From positions 124,001 to 188,000 of the forward strand of contig NZ_QRDW01000007.1 of NCBI RefSeq assembly GCF_003385955.1: a DNA stretch of 64,000 nucleotides, in the 5' to 3' direction. Source of the DNA: Aestuariispira insulae (GTDB lineage Bacteria; Pseudomonadota; Alphaproteobacteria; UBA8366; Aestuariispiraceae). Shown here one piece after another: positions 37,075 to 48,144 of this stretch. Numbering within the stretch: the stretch's first letter is position 1; each line of letters opens with the position of its first letter. The notes beneath the pieces are model-generated. The model searched no databases and was not told the origin of the DNA. It was given only the letters and a program-made list of their open reading frames with translations. Position numbers and translations under genes: made by a program.

Positions 37075-37240
37075 ATGTTCCAGGCTGGTTTCCGGACTCA
37101 GAGGTGAAGGCCGTCGCCTTCCCCCCACCCCTTCCCGGGCGATCCGCCCAGTGGTTCCGGTGGGGACTTCCTCTTTACCGTTGCGGGGGCAGCACCGGGA
37201 TCGACGGTTATCCGCCTCACCGGTTTCCCAATTATCCGAT
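37075..37240 (-). ncRNA. Cobalamin (B12) riboswitch upstream of the Rieske oxygenase
   Basis: Read on the minus strand, the region carries the conserved parts in the right order. These are GGGAAACCGGTG (plus-strand 37218-37232), then GCTGCCCCCGCAACGGTAA (37175-37193), CCACTGGGCGG followed by GGGAAGG (37130-37154), and the B12-box-like GTCCGGAAACCAGCC (37083-37097). The gene immediately downstream is the GbcA-like oxygenase, 190 bases away. B12 riboswitches normally repress when coenzyme B12 is bound. I see no clear T-run terminator between it and the gene, so control is more likely at translation. Confidence 0.88.
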
Positions 37241-37370
37241 TGAAATCAAAGATGATTTCATCCAGCACCTGCAACAATTCCCGATACCGGGAATACCGTA
37301 AGATCTAGCAGCCGATCCGGGAGCACTCCGCCCTGTAAGCGGCATCAATCTGGAAAAATGCGACTGGATT

Positions 37371-37409
37371 AAAGAAAACCGGGACGGCCAGGGGAAAGCC
37401 GTCCCGGTT
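37371..37409 (-). terminator. Terminator of the DUF533 gene
   Basis: On the minus strand AACCGGGACGGC and GCCGTCCCGGTT pair over twelve bases with a nine-base loop, then TTTTCTTT follows. It lies 107 bases beyond the DUF533 stop and before the riboswitch, so it insulates the riboswitch transcript from read-through. Confidence 0.85.
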
Positions 37410-37515
37410 ACAAGGGACATCGGTCAACTCAGCCGGGTCAGGGAGGGGACAGGGGAGATCATGAGGCCCTTTCCCGGCAGGAGATCACGTGACCGCGCCC
37501 GGTCGTTCCAAAAAT

Positions 37516-38232
37516 CTATTCCTGTTCAGCGGCATCCGCCGCCGCATGAAGATGCGCCACCAGATCGGCTTCCAGGCCCATCCTTGCCGCCAGCATGGCC
37601 AGATAACCCTGTTCCGCCGGGCCATTGCGGTCAACAATCAGGACTGAGGCCAGATAAATTTCCGCCTTCTGCTCCGGACAGTCGACAGACCCGGCCACGG
37701 CTTCGATATCCATTGGCTTGGCAAGCTCTGTTTCAACAAACTGGCGGTGGCTGTTTTCCAGGGACAAACGGCCCAACTGTTCAGAAATGCGCGCGCGCTC
37801 ATCCGGCGTGATATGCCCGTCCGCTTTTGCCGCATTGATCATAGCCCGCACCAGCGCAGTTCCCAGATCATCCTGTGCGGCGGCAGCCTGTGGCAGGAAC
37901 GCGCTGTCCGCCGGCGCAGCCAGGTCCGCCTCATCCAGGGGCGCAGGAGCTGTCGCCTTATTATTCTGCCAATCGCGATAGGCCTTATAGGCCAAACCGC
38001 CAACCAGGGCGACGCCGCCCACTTTCAGGGCCTTTTTCGCAATCTTCTTCGGTTTTTTGCCACCCAGCATCAACCCAGCCAGGCCACCAACCACCGCTCC
38101 GGTCGCCAAGCCGCCTTTGCCGCTCAGCATGGATTGAAGATCGACACCGGTACCGCCGCCGGCCCCGCCGGCGCCCTGGCCACCCAGAAACTGATTGAGA
38201 AGTTGGCCCGCGTTTTTCATGCCGTCATCCAT
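37516..38232 (-). CDS. DUF533/TerB-like protein (YebE family)
   Basis: A 238-residue protein. The N-terminal part is glycine-rich (FLGGQGAGGAGGGTG) with a hydrophobic stretch GLATGAVVGGLAGLMLGG and a second, ALKVGGVALVGGLAYKAYRDW. The C-terminal 100 residues (ALVRAMINAAKADGHITPDERARISEQLG...VLIVDRNGPAEQGYLAMLAARMGL) form the DUF533/TerB-like helical domain. The family includes E. coli YebE, an envelope-stress-induced membrane protein; function unknown. A second ATG at 38220 (MKNAGQLLNQFLG) may be the true start. Confidence 0.82.
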   Translation of the reverse strand: MDDGMKNAGQLLNQFLGGQGAGGAGGGTGVDLQSMLSGKGGLATGAVVGGLAGLMLGGKKPKKIAKKALKVGGVALVGGLAYKAYRDWQNNKATAPAPLDEADLAAPADSAFLPQAAAAQDDLGTALVRAMINAAKADGHITPDERARISEQLGRLSLENSHRQFVETELAKPMDIEAVAGSVDCPEQKAEIYLASVLIVDRNGPAEQGYLAMLAARMGLEADLVAHLHAAADAAEQE

Positions 38233-38583
38233 TTCATCTTGTCATCATTCACATTTAGGCAGATGGGGAGGCGGAATCCTGGTTGCAATAGTCCAGAAAC
38301 AAAACGCCACAAATTTGCCTCAATCCGGCCCCCGTCGCCCAAAACACCTGAAAAACGGGCAGATGATTTAGATCACTACCCTTTTTAAGCGTATTTTGAT
38401 AAAGTCGGAGCACCATGGAATTTTGGCTGTACACGGTATCTGCAGAGCAGAATGCGTGAACAGGGGCCTAGGGTAATAAAAAAAGTCAGTGGGGTGGATA
38501 GTTAACAGCCGGACCGGGACCATTCGGACCCGGTTTGCCGGTTTGTGCTGCAAATACCGTGTTCCTTGCAATTGGGGGAAGGA
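38233..38583. other. Intergenic region, 351 bases, no gene seen
   Basis: The region separates the divergent DUF533 gene and the unknown 38584 gene. A short inverted repeat, ACCGGG and CCCGGT around 38512-38533, is present. No reading frame with a ribosome binding site and no recognisable RNA is visible. Confidence 0.45.
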
Positions 38584-39858
38584 ATGCGCAATGACCCTGC
38601 ACACCCCGGGAAACCGGCGGACTGTATAATAAAAAGTGATTTCCGGGCCTTTGACCGGAATTACGAAATCACGGCTCAGAAATATCTGGACAGCCTGAAA
38701 CAGCTGCACACCCCTTTCCGGCAGAAGGACACGCCGGAATTATCGCTTCAGGCATCCCAGCAATATTACATCTATGCCAAATGGCTGGCCCGTTATACCG
38801 CGCATTGGCACAGGTTGAACCGCCAGATCGAACGGCTGGAAAACAGTTTCCTGTTGCCGGATCAGAGCTATGTTTCCACACAGTCCCCGGATGACGGCTC
38901 CTGGGGCTGGCATTATCAGGAATTTCATCACAAGCTGGATGCAACGATCGGACGGCTTTATGAGCTGGCCGAAGAAGAAAGGGCCCCGCGTTTCCCCCTC
39001 GATTTCCTCAAACCCATCTCCAACAAACGGCGTATGCTGGAATATCTGGAAAGCATGCGGATTTCCAACATCGCCGAAACCGGGCGCAACCAGCGCGATG
39101 AATTTGGCGGGGTGGTGTCCTGCCTGGCGCAAATCTGTTTCAAACCGGTTTTGCGGAATTATGTCCGGCGCTATGTGCCGGAACTGCACCTGACCGATAA
39201 ATATGTCGATGCCTTTGAGCGTTTCCTGGATGACTCCCAAAACCCAGAAACCGGTTATTGGGGCCCCTGGTATGAATCGAATGGCACCCTCTATCGCTAT
39301 GACGATCTCAGCTACACTTTCCACATCATCTCTTACCGCAAGGGAAATATTCGGGGCTGGCGCAAAATCATTGAAACCACATTGCTCAACAGCCAACGCG
39401 AATATCCCAACGGCTGGCTGGTCGGAGGCAAGTTCAACAACCATAACAGCTATGATGTGACCAAAATCTTCCGGTTCGCCTGGCCCTATATGACCGCCGC
39501 CGAACAGGAACAGGCCGCCGCCGCGATCCGACGCATGCTGCATTGGTGTCTTTATGACTCCATGGATCCGGAAGGTTTCTTTCACTGCCGCGACGGTTTT
39601 TACCATTCCGTTGAAAATGCGTTCTATTTCGGCATCGCACTGCTGGATGAAACCGGTTTCTTTGACCGCAACAAACGGTTTTGGACCAAGGAACATTTTG
39701 TTCCGAAACCGGAATTGCGCGAACGGATCGCCCATTACCTGGCCCAGTTGAACCAGGCCGATGACATGGTGACCGCAGCCTGGTGGAAACTGGGCTGCCA
39801 TATCAGCGAGATCAGCCCGTGTCATAATGAAAAAGACCAACAACCCGTGGTCCACTGA
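38584..39858 (+). CDS. Unknown protein, possible alpha-alpha toroid fold
   Basis: A 424-residue protein that I do not recognise. The ATG at 38584 follows GGGGGAAGGA and is preferred over an in-frame codon 39 bases earlier. It is rich in Trp, Tyr and His, with WARY-type aromatic helices (YYIYAKWLARYTAHWHRLNRQIERL), PDDGSWGWHYQEFHHKLDA, NPETGYWGPWYESNG and PNGWLVGGKFNNHNSYDVTKIFRFAWPYM. The G-x-W-G and aromatic helix pattern recalls terpenoid-cyclase/glycan-active toroids, but this is only resemblance. No signal peptide. The stop lies inside the region just before the MATE transporter start, so the two are probably co-transcribed, hinting at export of a product. Confidence 0.6.
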   Translation: MRNDPAHPGKPADCIIKSDFRAFDRNYEITAQKYLDSLKQLHTPFRQKDTPELSLQASQQYYIYAKWLARYTAHWHRLNRQIERLENSFLLPDQSYVSTQSPDDGSWGWHYQEFHHKLDATIGRLYELAEEERAPRFPLDFLKPISNKRRMLEYLESMRISNIAETGRNQRDEFGGVVSCLAQICFKPVLRNYVRRYVPELHLTDKYVDAFERFLDDSQNPETGYWGPWYESNGTLYRYDDLSYTFHIISYRKGNIRGWRKIIETTLLNSQREYPNGWLVGGKFNNHNSYDVTKIFRFAWPYMTAAEQEQAAAAIRRMLHWCLYDSMDPEGFFHCRDGFYHSVENAFYFGIALLDETGFFDRNKRFWTKEHFVPKPELRERIAHYLAQLNQADDMVTAAWWKLGCHISEISPCHNEKDQQPVVH

Positions 39859-39883
39859 GGTCCAGCGGTATCGGAGAGAAAGA

Positions 39884-41239
39884 ATGAAAGAGCAAACTTT
39901 TCTGCAAGGCGCCCCGATCAGCCATATCCTGGGTATGGCCTGGACCAGTATGGTCGGATTGGTGGCCGTGCTGATGGTCGACGCACTGGATCTGTTTTTC
40001 CTGAGCCTGCTGGGCGATGTGGAAATCATCGCCGCCCTGGGTTTTGCCTGGCCGGTGATCCTATTCATCCTGGCGCTGTCGCTCGGTTTTTCAACAACCA
40101 TGATGGCGCTGGTCGCGCGCGCAGTCGGGGCCGGGCGCCGCCCACGCGCTCGCCGCTTGGCCTTTAATATCCTATTATTCGGCCTGATCTTGAACAGCCT
40201 TCTGTGTCTGGTGCTGTGGCTTTTCACCCCGGAAATAATGGCCCTGTTCGGCGCGGAAGGCCGGGTCCTTGACCTGGCGATCGGCTATTTACGCATTATT
40301 TTGCTGTGCCTGCCCATCGTCACGATCAGCATGGCAGCAGGCGCGCTGCTGCGGGCCATCGGTGCCAAAAAGCGAGCCATGGCCGCCAAATTATCCGGGG
40401 CATTCAGCAATGCCATCCTGGATCCGATCTTCATCTTTGCCATGGGGTGGGGCATTGAAGGGGCCGCCTGGGCCACCGTCTTATCCCGTCTTTTCATCCT
40501 GGCAATCGCCCTGCATGGGGCGGTTAGCGTGCATAACATGGTGGGGCGGTCCGGCTGGCGCGGGTTTCGCCTGGATTTGAAACCGATCCTGGGCAATGCC
40601 ATCCCGATCAGCCTGGCCAAGGCCGGGCCGCCCATCGGCAGCGCCTTCGTCATTTCCGCCATGGCCGCCTATGGCACTGAAGCCATGGCCGCGATGGCGG
40701 TGATTGACCGAATCACGCCTTTCGCCTTTGTCGGCCTGGCCGCCCTGCCCCAGGCCATCGGGCCGATTGTGGGGCAGAATTTCGGGGCTGGTCAGACCGA
40801 ACGCATCCGCGCCGTCTGGCAACAGGTGCTGGGTCTGATGATTGTCTATATGCTGATTGTGGCGCTGGTCATGGCCTTGGGCCGGGACTGGCTGGCAATC
40901 CTGTTTGGCGCCTCGGGCGAGGCGGCGGCCCTGATCGGTTTTTTCTGTATCTGGATCGTACCGCTCTATTTCTTCACCGGCGTTCAATATGTCGCCCACA
41001 CTTCCTTTAACGTCACCGGAAAAGCCCCCATGGCAACCGCCTTTGATCTCGCCCGGGAAACATTAGGCGTCATTCCGTTTGTCTGGCTGGGCAGCCATCT
41101 GTGGGGGGCTGAGGGCATTTTGATCGGTCTGGGCTGTGGCATGGCATTGTTTGGACTGCTGTCAGGCACGGTCTCCTACCGGATCGCCGTGCAGCCGCCG
41201 CAGCCAAAAAGCCGCATACTGGCCCACGGTCACGGATAG
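39884..41239 (+). CDS. MATE-family efflux transporter
   Basis: A 451-residue membrane protein with about twelve helices in two similar halves. MATE features are ISHILGMAWTSMVGLVAVLMVDALDLFFLSLLGD at the N-terminus, VARAVGAGRRPRARRLAFN, and ALPQAIGPIVGQNFGAGQTERIRAVW in the second half. The family exports cationic drugs or metabolites in exchange for Na+ or H+. The ATG at 39884 follows GGAGAG. It starts 25 bases after the stop of the unknown 38584 gene. Confidence 0.88.
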   Translation: MKEQTFLQGAPISHILGMAWTSMVGLVAVLMVDALDLFFLSLLGDVEIIAALGFAWPVILFILALSLGFSTTMMALVARAVGAGRRPRARRLAFNILLFGLILNSLLCLVLWLFTPEIMALFGAEGRVLDLAIGYLRIILLCLPIVTISMAAGALLRAIGAKKRAMAAKLSGAFSNAILDPIFIFAMGWGIEGAAWATVLSRLFILAIALHGAVSVHNMVGRSGWRGFRLDLKPILGNAIPISLAKAGPPIGSAFVISAMAAYGTEAMAAMAVIDRITPFAFVGLAALPQAIGPIVGQNFGAGQTERIRAVWQQVLGLMIVYMLIVALVMALGRDWLAILFGASGEAAALIGFFCIWIVPLYFFTGVQYVAHTSFNVTGKAPMATAFDLARETLGVIPFVWLGSHLWGAEGILIGLGCGMALFGLLSGTVSYRIAVQPPQPKSRILAHGHG

Positions 41240-41266
41240 GGAGAAAAGCGGCCGCCATAAGCCATA

Positions 41267-42043
41267 TCAGCGCAGAAGGGCGATCCGTCCCCCGTCGGCA
41301 TAGCGCCCAAAGATAGCGTCAATCCGACCTTCGGCCTTCATCTCCATCAATGTCCGGTTAATATCGGCCAGCAGGCGGGCCTTGCTTTTATGCAGCTTGA
41401 CCGCCATCGGGGCCTTGCTCAGCTGCATGCCACGCTGGAAATCCTCGCGCACGACCCCTTCTTCTTTCACAAAATGGCTGAAAAGAAACTCATCCAGCAG
41501 CAATCCATCCACCCGTCCCAGCCTTGCCATTTTAAACAGCTGAAGCGGTTGACTGACCCGCGCCCGGAACAGGTCTCCGCGTTGAAACGCAGATGCCAGG
41601 GCAGGATAGGCATAGCCGTTCACATGAGCCAGCTTCAGCCCTTGCATCTCTGCCACCTGCATGGCCCCTTCCCGGATACCGGCGCGCAGATAGACGAATT
41701 CCCTCAGATCAAACAGACTGTTGGAAAAAACCGAAACAGCCTGATTATTCTCATCATTCCAAAGCGGTGAGTCTAAGGGGATCACATCAATATCCCCATG
41801 TTCAAACATAGCAATCAGCCTTTTAACCGGAAAATGCCGCATCTTGAGCCGATACCCGTTCCGCGCTGCCAGTTCACGGATGATATCGACCGCAATCCCC
41901 CGATATTGTCCGTCTTTCACCATGGCAAAAGGCGGCCATGGGTCGAAGCCGACGCTCAGATCCTCCTCTGCGCATGCATGGCTCTCATGGAAAAACAGAC
42001 AGATGATAGCAATCATCCACCCCCGGAATGATACCCTTGTCAA
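41267..42043 (-). CDS. Periplasmic solute-binding (SBP_bac_3) protein
   Basis: A 258-residue protein if started at the TTG at 42043. That gives a good signal peptide, TRVSFRGWMIAIICLFFHESHACA, and an AAGGG ribosome binding site; an ATG at 42016 is the alternative. The mature part begins LSVGFDPWPPFAMVKDGQYRGIAVDIIRELAARNG, the usual opening of family 3 solute-binding proteins. No permease or ATPase gene is beside it, so it may be an orphan receptor or an amino-acid-like binding protein of unknown ligand. Confidence 0.75.
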   Translation of the reverse strand: MTRVSFRGWMIAIICLFFHESHACAEEDLSVGFDPWPPFAMVKDGQYRGIAVDIIRELAARNGYRLKMRHFPVKRLIAMFEHGDIDVIPLDSPLWNDENNQAVSVFSNSLFDLREFVYLRAGIREGAMQVAEMQGLKLAHVNGYAYPALASAFQRGDLFRARVSQPLQLFKMARLGRVDGLLLDEFLFSHFVKEEGVVREDFQRGMQLSKAPMAVKLHKSKARLLADINRTLMEMKAEGRIDAIFGRYADGGRIALLR

Positions 42044-42178
42044 TTGAGTATGCCCTTTGATCAGCCAATCCTTAGATTGCAAGCTTATCGCACTTGTGTG
42101 AAACCAGAATGACAGCCCCGATCATTTTCGGCGCATTATCGCTTGACCCGGGTTCAAAGCCTCACTAACGTTGGCGCC

Positions 42179-42232
42179 ATGAACATGAACCGCGCATATT
42201 GCCCGCTGCTAGGCCTACTACTAGGCGCCTGA
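42179..42232 (+). CDS. leuL: Leucine-rich leader peptide of leuA (attenuator)
   Basis: A 17-codon frame, ATG to TGA, encodes MNMNRAYCPLLGLLLGA. Five leucines fall in nine codons, and four of them use CTA, a codon otherwise scarce in this GC-rich sequence. It lies about 290 bases before leuA. Slow decoding when charged tRNA-Leu is scarce would favour an antiterminator, as in other leu leaders. Hairpins are visible downstream (see the next entry), though the precise terminator is not certain. Confidence 0.7.
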   Translation: MNMNRAYCPLLGLLLGA

Positions 42233-44199
<1,967 letters not shown>

Positions 44200-44230
44200 A
44201 CTTCTAGCCACGTTCTTTTTGTCGGTTATT

Positions 44231-44260
44231 GAGCCCCGGGGGTATCCTCGGGGCTTTTTT
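44231..44260 (+). terminator. Terminator after leuA
   Basis: AGCCCCGGGG and CCTCGGGGCT pair around a short loop, followed by TTTTTT. Confidence 0.92.
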
Positions 44261-44387
44261 ATGTCTCCACTGGTTGCGTTCTTTACTAAAAACTACTATA
44301 GCGGGATTATCGGTTGATAAATCTCCTATAAATTGTTTTCTTACAATCTGTTAAGCAGATCCATCTTTTGGGGAAAGGGGAAGGGTA

Positions 44388-46202
44388 ATGAGGTTCAAAT
44401 CACGGCAGCTGGCCCATGCAGCGGTCCTGGCTTTGTTGGTGCCGGCCTGTGCGCTGGCGGCAAGCCCGTCAAAGACACCAACCGCAGAAGAAGCCGCCGC
44501 TTTTATCCGTCAGGTTGAAGAGACCCTGGACGAAAAAAGCCAGGCCAGCACCCTGGCCGCCTGGACACTGGCCACCGACATCACCCCGGAAAACCGGGAA
44601 AAATCCATCAAAGCCGATGCGGAATATTCCCGGATCCTGGTGGATCTGATTGAACAGTCCAAACAATATCAGGGGCTGGATCTGGATCCAGTGACCGCGC
44701 GAAAGATGGGTCTGTTGAAACGGATGCAGGCCATCCCCAAGCCCAGTGATCATGACAAATTGGCGGAGCTGGCCCGGCTGGAAGCGACCTTAGCTGAAAC
44801 CTATAGCCTGGGCGAGTTTTGCCTCAAGAATGGCGATTGTTTCGATGGCACAGGCGTTATCGGGAGAATGGCAAAAAGCCGGGATGAGGCCGAGCTGAAG
44901 GCGCTGTGGGCCGGATGGCGGGAGATCGCCCCCCCCATGAAGAAAAACTACGCCCGCCTGGTCTCTCTTTCCAACGAAGGTGCGCGCGAGCTGGGTTTTG
45001 CCAATACCGGTGAATTATGGCGCAGCGGCTATGACATGCCGGCCAAGGACTTCCCGGCGGAAGCCGAACGCCTCTGGCAGCAGGTGCGCCCGCTTTATGA
45101 TGCCCTGCATTGCCATACGAAAGCGAAATTGACCGATTATTACGGCCAGGATGTGATGCCAAAGGACGGCACAATCCCCGCCCATCTTCTGGGCAATGTC
45201 TGGGCCCAGCAATGGGGCAATATCTATGATATTGTCGCCACCGGTGATTCCGGACCGGGGTATGATCTGACCCTGCTGCTGGAACAGGAGAATTACAATG
45301 CCCGCAAAATGATGCAGGCGGGCGAAGATTTCTTCGACAGTATCGGCATGGGCACTTTGCCGGCCAGCTTCTGGCAGAAATCCCTGCTGGAAAAACCGAA
45401 TGACCGCAAGGTCGCCTGCCATGCCAGCGCCTGGGACATTACCCGCGATGATGTCCGCATCAAAATGTGCACCAGCGTGAATGCCGAGGATTTCCAGACC
45501 GTCCATCATGAACTGGGCCATATCTACACCTATATGGCTTACAAGGATCAGAGCCACCTGTTCCGGGACACCGCCCATGACGGGTTCCATGAGGCCATCG
45601 GCGATGCCATCGGCCTCTCGGTCACCCCGAATTATCTCCGGCAGATCCGCTTGCTGAAAGCAGCGCCAGAAAAAACCGACCAGGTCGACTTCCTGCTGAA
45701 CCAGGCTTTGGACAAAGTCGCGTTCCTGCCCTTTGGTCTTTTGGTGGATCAATGGCGCTGGAAAGTTTTCTCCGGTGAGGTGAAACCGGAAAACTATAAC
45801 CAGACCTGGTGGGAATTACGCCGCCAGTATCAGGGGATCAGCGCGCCGATGACGCGGGGCGAAAATGCCTTTGATCCCGGCGCAAAATACCACATCCCCA
45901 ACAACACCCCCTATATGCGTTATTTCCTGGCCCATATCATGCAGTTCCAGCTGTTTGAAAAGGCCTGTACCCTGGCCGGACAGGGCGGTGACCTGACCCA
46001 ATGCTCGCTTTTCGGCAACAAGGAGGTCGGCCGACAGCTGACCGCCATGCTGGAAATGGGCGCGTCCAAACCCTGGCCCGATGCCCTGGAGAAATTCACC
46101 GGCAGCCGACAGATGGATGCAGGTCCCATGCTTGCCTATTTCAAACCGTTGAAAAGCTGGCTGGACGAACAGAATAAGGGCCGGTCCTGCGGCTGGCGCT
46201 GA
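44388..46202 (+). CDS. M2-family metallopeptidase (ACE-like dipeptidyl carboxypeptidase)
   Basis: A 604-residue exported protein with a signal peptide (MRFKSRQLAHAAVLALLVPACALAAS). H374-E-L-G-H378 in TVHHELGHIYTYM is the zinc motif, and the downstream DGFHEAIGDAIGLS gives the glutamate ligand. ACE-like sequences such as KPGAKYHIPNNTPYMRYFLAHIMQFQLFEKAC near the C-terminus are clear. Family M2 removes C-terminal dipeptides; periplasmic function is probably peptide scavenging. It starts 129 bases after the leuA terminator and has its own terminator. Confidence 0.93.
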   Translation: MRFKSRQLAHAAVLALLVPACALAASPSKTPTAEEAAAFIRQVEETLDEKSQASTLAAWTLATDITPENREKSIKADAEYSRILVDLIEQSKQYQGLDLDPVTARKMGLLKRMQAIPKPSDHDKLAELARLEATLAETYSLGEFCLKNGDCFDGTGVIGRMAKSRDEAELKALWAGWREIAPPMKKNYARLVSLSNEGARELGFANTGELWRSGYDMPAKDFPAEAERLWQQVRPLYDALHCHTKAKLTDYYGQDVMPKDGTIPAHLLGNVWAQQWGNIYDIVATGDSGPGYDLTLLLEQENYNARKMMQAGEDFFDSIGMGTLPASFWQKSLLEKPNDRKVACHASAWDITRDDVRIKMCTSVNAEDFQTVHHELGHIYTYMAYKDQSHLFRDTAHDGFHEAIGDAIGLSVTPNYLRQIRLLKAAPEKTDQVDFLLNQALDKVAFLPFGLLVDQWRWKVFSGEVKPENYNQTWWELRRQYQGISAPMTRGENAFDPGAKYHIPNNTPYMRYFLAHIMQFQLFEKACTLAGQGGDLTQCSLFGNKEVGRQLTAMLEMGASKPWPDALEKFTGSRQMDAGPMLAYFKPLKSWLDEQNKGRSCGWR

Positions 46203-46233
46203 TTAAAAACTCCCCCTCCCTCAGTATGTTAAC

Positions 46234-46262
46234 GGGGTCCGAATTCGGGCCCCTCTTTTTTT
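46234..46262 (+). terminator. Terminator after the M2 peptidase gene
   Basis: GGGGTCCG, loop AATT, CGGGCCCC (one G-T pair) followed by TCTTTTTTT. Confidence 0.87.
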
Positions 46263-46378
46263 GAGGCTTGCGATAAGAGCGCTTTCATTCGCCCCCCTTC
46301 TTGCTCCAGCAAGCTTACTCAATAATCCAGCCATAACTATTGTTCATGCAATTGACGTTAAAATCCCGGATCAAACAT

Positions 46379-47500
46379 ATGAACATGAAGTCAGCCGCTC
46401 AAAGCCTCGCACTCCTGATCGGCAGTCTGGCCTTTATGGCCATTCTGCTTGAACTGGTTTTGCGGATGATGCCCGTCAATGAAGGCTTGAGCTTTGCACC
46501 GGTCAATCAGCAATCCCCGGTTTTCCACGCAAACGGGTATCAGACGATTTCCTATTCGCTCGGCTGGGACATGTTCAATGCCCGCGAAATTCATATAAAT
46601 CAGGCAGGTTTCCGAAACGATCAGGAATATTCCAACGACACATCCACACCCACGATCGGAATCATCGGAGATTCATATGTTGAAGCCGTGCAGGTGGATT
46701 ACCAGGACACATTCTACGGACGGCTGTCTGAAGAATTCAGCGATCGCCTGAACGTTTACAGTTTCGGTTTTTCCGGTGCCCCTTTGAGCCAGTATCTCAT
46801 TTGGGCAAAACACGCACGTGAAGAATATGGCGTGGACTATCTGAATTTCGTGATCATTGCCAATGACTTTGGTGAAAGCCTAGCAAAATACAAAAAGGGG
46901 CCGGAATTTCATCATTTCTCTCCCTGTGAGACTGAGGCGCCCTGCCTGAGGCGGGTGGATTACGCCCCGGGCCAGGTCAATTTTTTGGCGCGCCATTCTG
47001 CATTGGTCCGATACCTGATCAACAATATGCGTATTTTTTCCGTCCCTGCCCTGGCCCGGCAAAAATGGTCCGAATGGACACAAGACCAGGAGCAGGTTGA
47101 CTATGTCGCCAATGTTTCAGCAACAGTAAGCCAGGAACGTGTGACAGATTCCTACCGCGCCATTGACGCCTTTCTAGACGCCCTACCGGAAATGACCCAA
47201 TTGCCGCCCAACCGGATCTCCATGATCATGGACGGCCGGGATTGTTCCGACGATGGAGCCGTATTCAATGCCAGTTATTTCAACCTGATGCGGATCTATA
47301 TGGCCCAGGAAGCCCAAAAGCGCGGCTACACTGTCCTGGATCTAAGGCCAGCCTTCCGAAAAGATTATGATCTTCATGGATCCACATTCGAGGCCCTGCG
47401 GGATGGCCACTGGAACGAACGCGGCCACCAGCTGGTCGCACGGACTTTGAGTGATTTCTTAAAGTCACAACCGCTGAGCCAGGCCGGAGACGCACAGTGA
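46379..47500 (+). CDS. SGNH-hydrolase-like membrane-anchored protein
   Basis: A 373-residue protein. An N-terminal helix (SLALLIGSLAFMAILLELVLRM) anchors it. IIGDSYVEAVQVDYQDTFYGRL carries the GDS serine block, YSFGFSGAPLSQYL fits block II, NFVIIANDF block III, and DGHWNERGHQLVA near the end supplies the D-x-x-H pair. Members include AlgX/AlgJ-like O-acetyl transferases and esterases acting on surface polysaccharides; the substrate is unknown. Several in-frame starts exist; the ATG at 46379 precedes the membrane segment directly. Confidence 0.72.
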   Translation: MNMKSAAQSLALLIGSLAFMAILLELVLRMMPVNEGLSFAPVNQQSPVFHANGYQTISYSLGWDMFNAREIHINQAGFRNDQEYSNDTSTPTIGIIGDSYVEAVQVDYQDTFYGRLSEEFSDRLNVYSFGFSGAPLSQYLIWAKHAREEYGVDYLNFVIIANDFGESLAKYKKGPEFHHFSPCETEAPCLRRVDYAPGQVNFLARHSALVRYLINNMRIFSVPALARQKWSEWTQDQEQVDYVANVSATVSQERVTDSYRAIDAFLDALPEMTQLPPNRISMIMDGRDCSDDGAVFNASYFNLMRIYMAQEAQKRGYTVLDLRPAFRKDYDLHGSTFEALRDGHWNERGHQLVARTLSDFLKSQPLSQAGDAQ

Positions 47501-47662
47501 TGGGAATATTCTCACGGTCCGCAGGCTATTGACCTCCGGGTCGCGTGACATGCTGGCAATAGTGCAGGCCTGCCTTTTCCCCGCCGCCCACGCTTAATTC
47601 CTTGGAAAGGAATTTGGCTTATCATCTGGCCGGGAGAAGAGATTGATAAACCGGACTTTTCC

Positions 47663-48127
47663 ATGCTCTACAAAACCGTCTCCAGCCCGGCCTTCCTGAT
47701 CCTCATTTCATTCGGTGTCCTTTTTGGCGCGGTCTCGGTCCTGGATGAACAGCTGGATTTCCTGCTGAGCAACTATCACATGAATTTCATGCCCCACGAG
47801 ATCAGCCTGGAAAATGAGATTGTGATCCTGATCGCCACCTTCGGTGTCATGCTGGAACATCGCTATTGGATCATCGAAAAAATCCACGGATCTGCCATTC
47901 CGGAGAAAGAACGACAATTGGACAGCGGTATCCAGCGCGATGGCGTGGCCCTCATCCTGGTGGCGGTCATGCTGGAACTGACCGCTTCCACCTTCAGCGG
48001 CATCAATTTCTGGATCAATGATGCCAGCCTGCTTAAATATGTCGAGATCCTTGTCCTGCTGATTTTCAATGCCATCGCGGTCTTGCTGATCTTCCGCTTT
48101 TTGCTGCGCATGACCGGATTCCGGTAA
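47663..48127 (+). CDS. Small membrane protein of unknown function
   Basis: A 154-residue protein with an N-terminal helix (FLILISFGVLFGAVSVL), a short helix (IVILIATFGVMLEHRYWII), a charged loop with KIHGSAIPEKERQLDSGIQRD, then VALILVAVMLELTASTF and a C-terminal VEILVLLIFNAIAVLLIFRFLLRM. I do not recognise a family. It stands alone, 163 bases from the previous gene and converging on another small membrane protein. Confidence 0.6.
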   Translation: MLYKTVSSPAFLILISFGVLFGAVSVLDEQLDFLLSNYHMNFMPHEISLENEIVILIATFGVMLEHRYWIIEKIHGSAIPEKERQLDSGIQRDGVALILVAVMLELTASTFSGINFWINDASLLKYVEILVLLIFNAIAVLLIFRFLLRMTGFR

Positions 48128-48144
48128 ATCCATTTCAAAGATCG

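Noticed and set aside
38740-40227. Long minus-strand open frame over the unknown/MATE gene pair
   Set aside because: It has no ribosome binding site or recognisable domain, and the plus-strand pair has good start signals.
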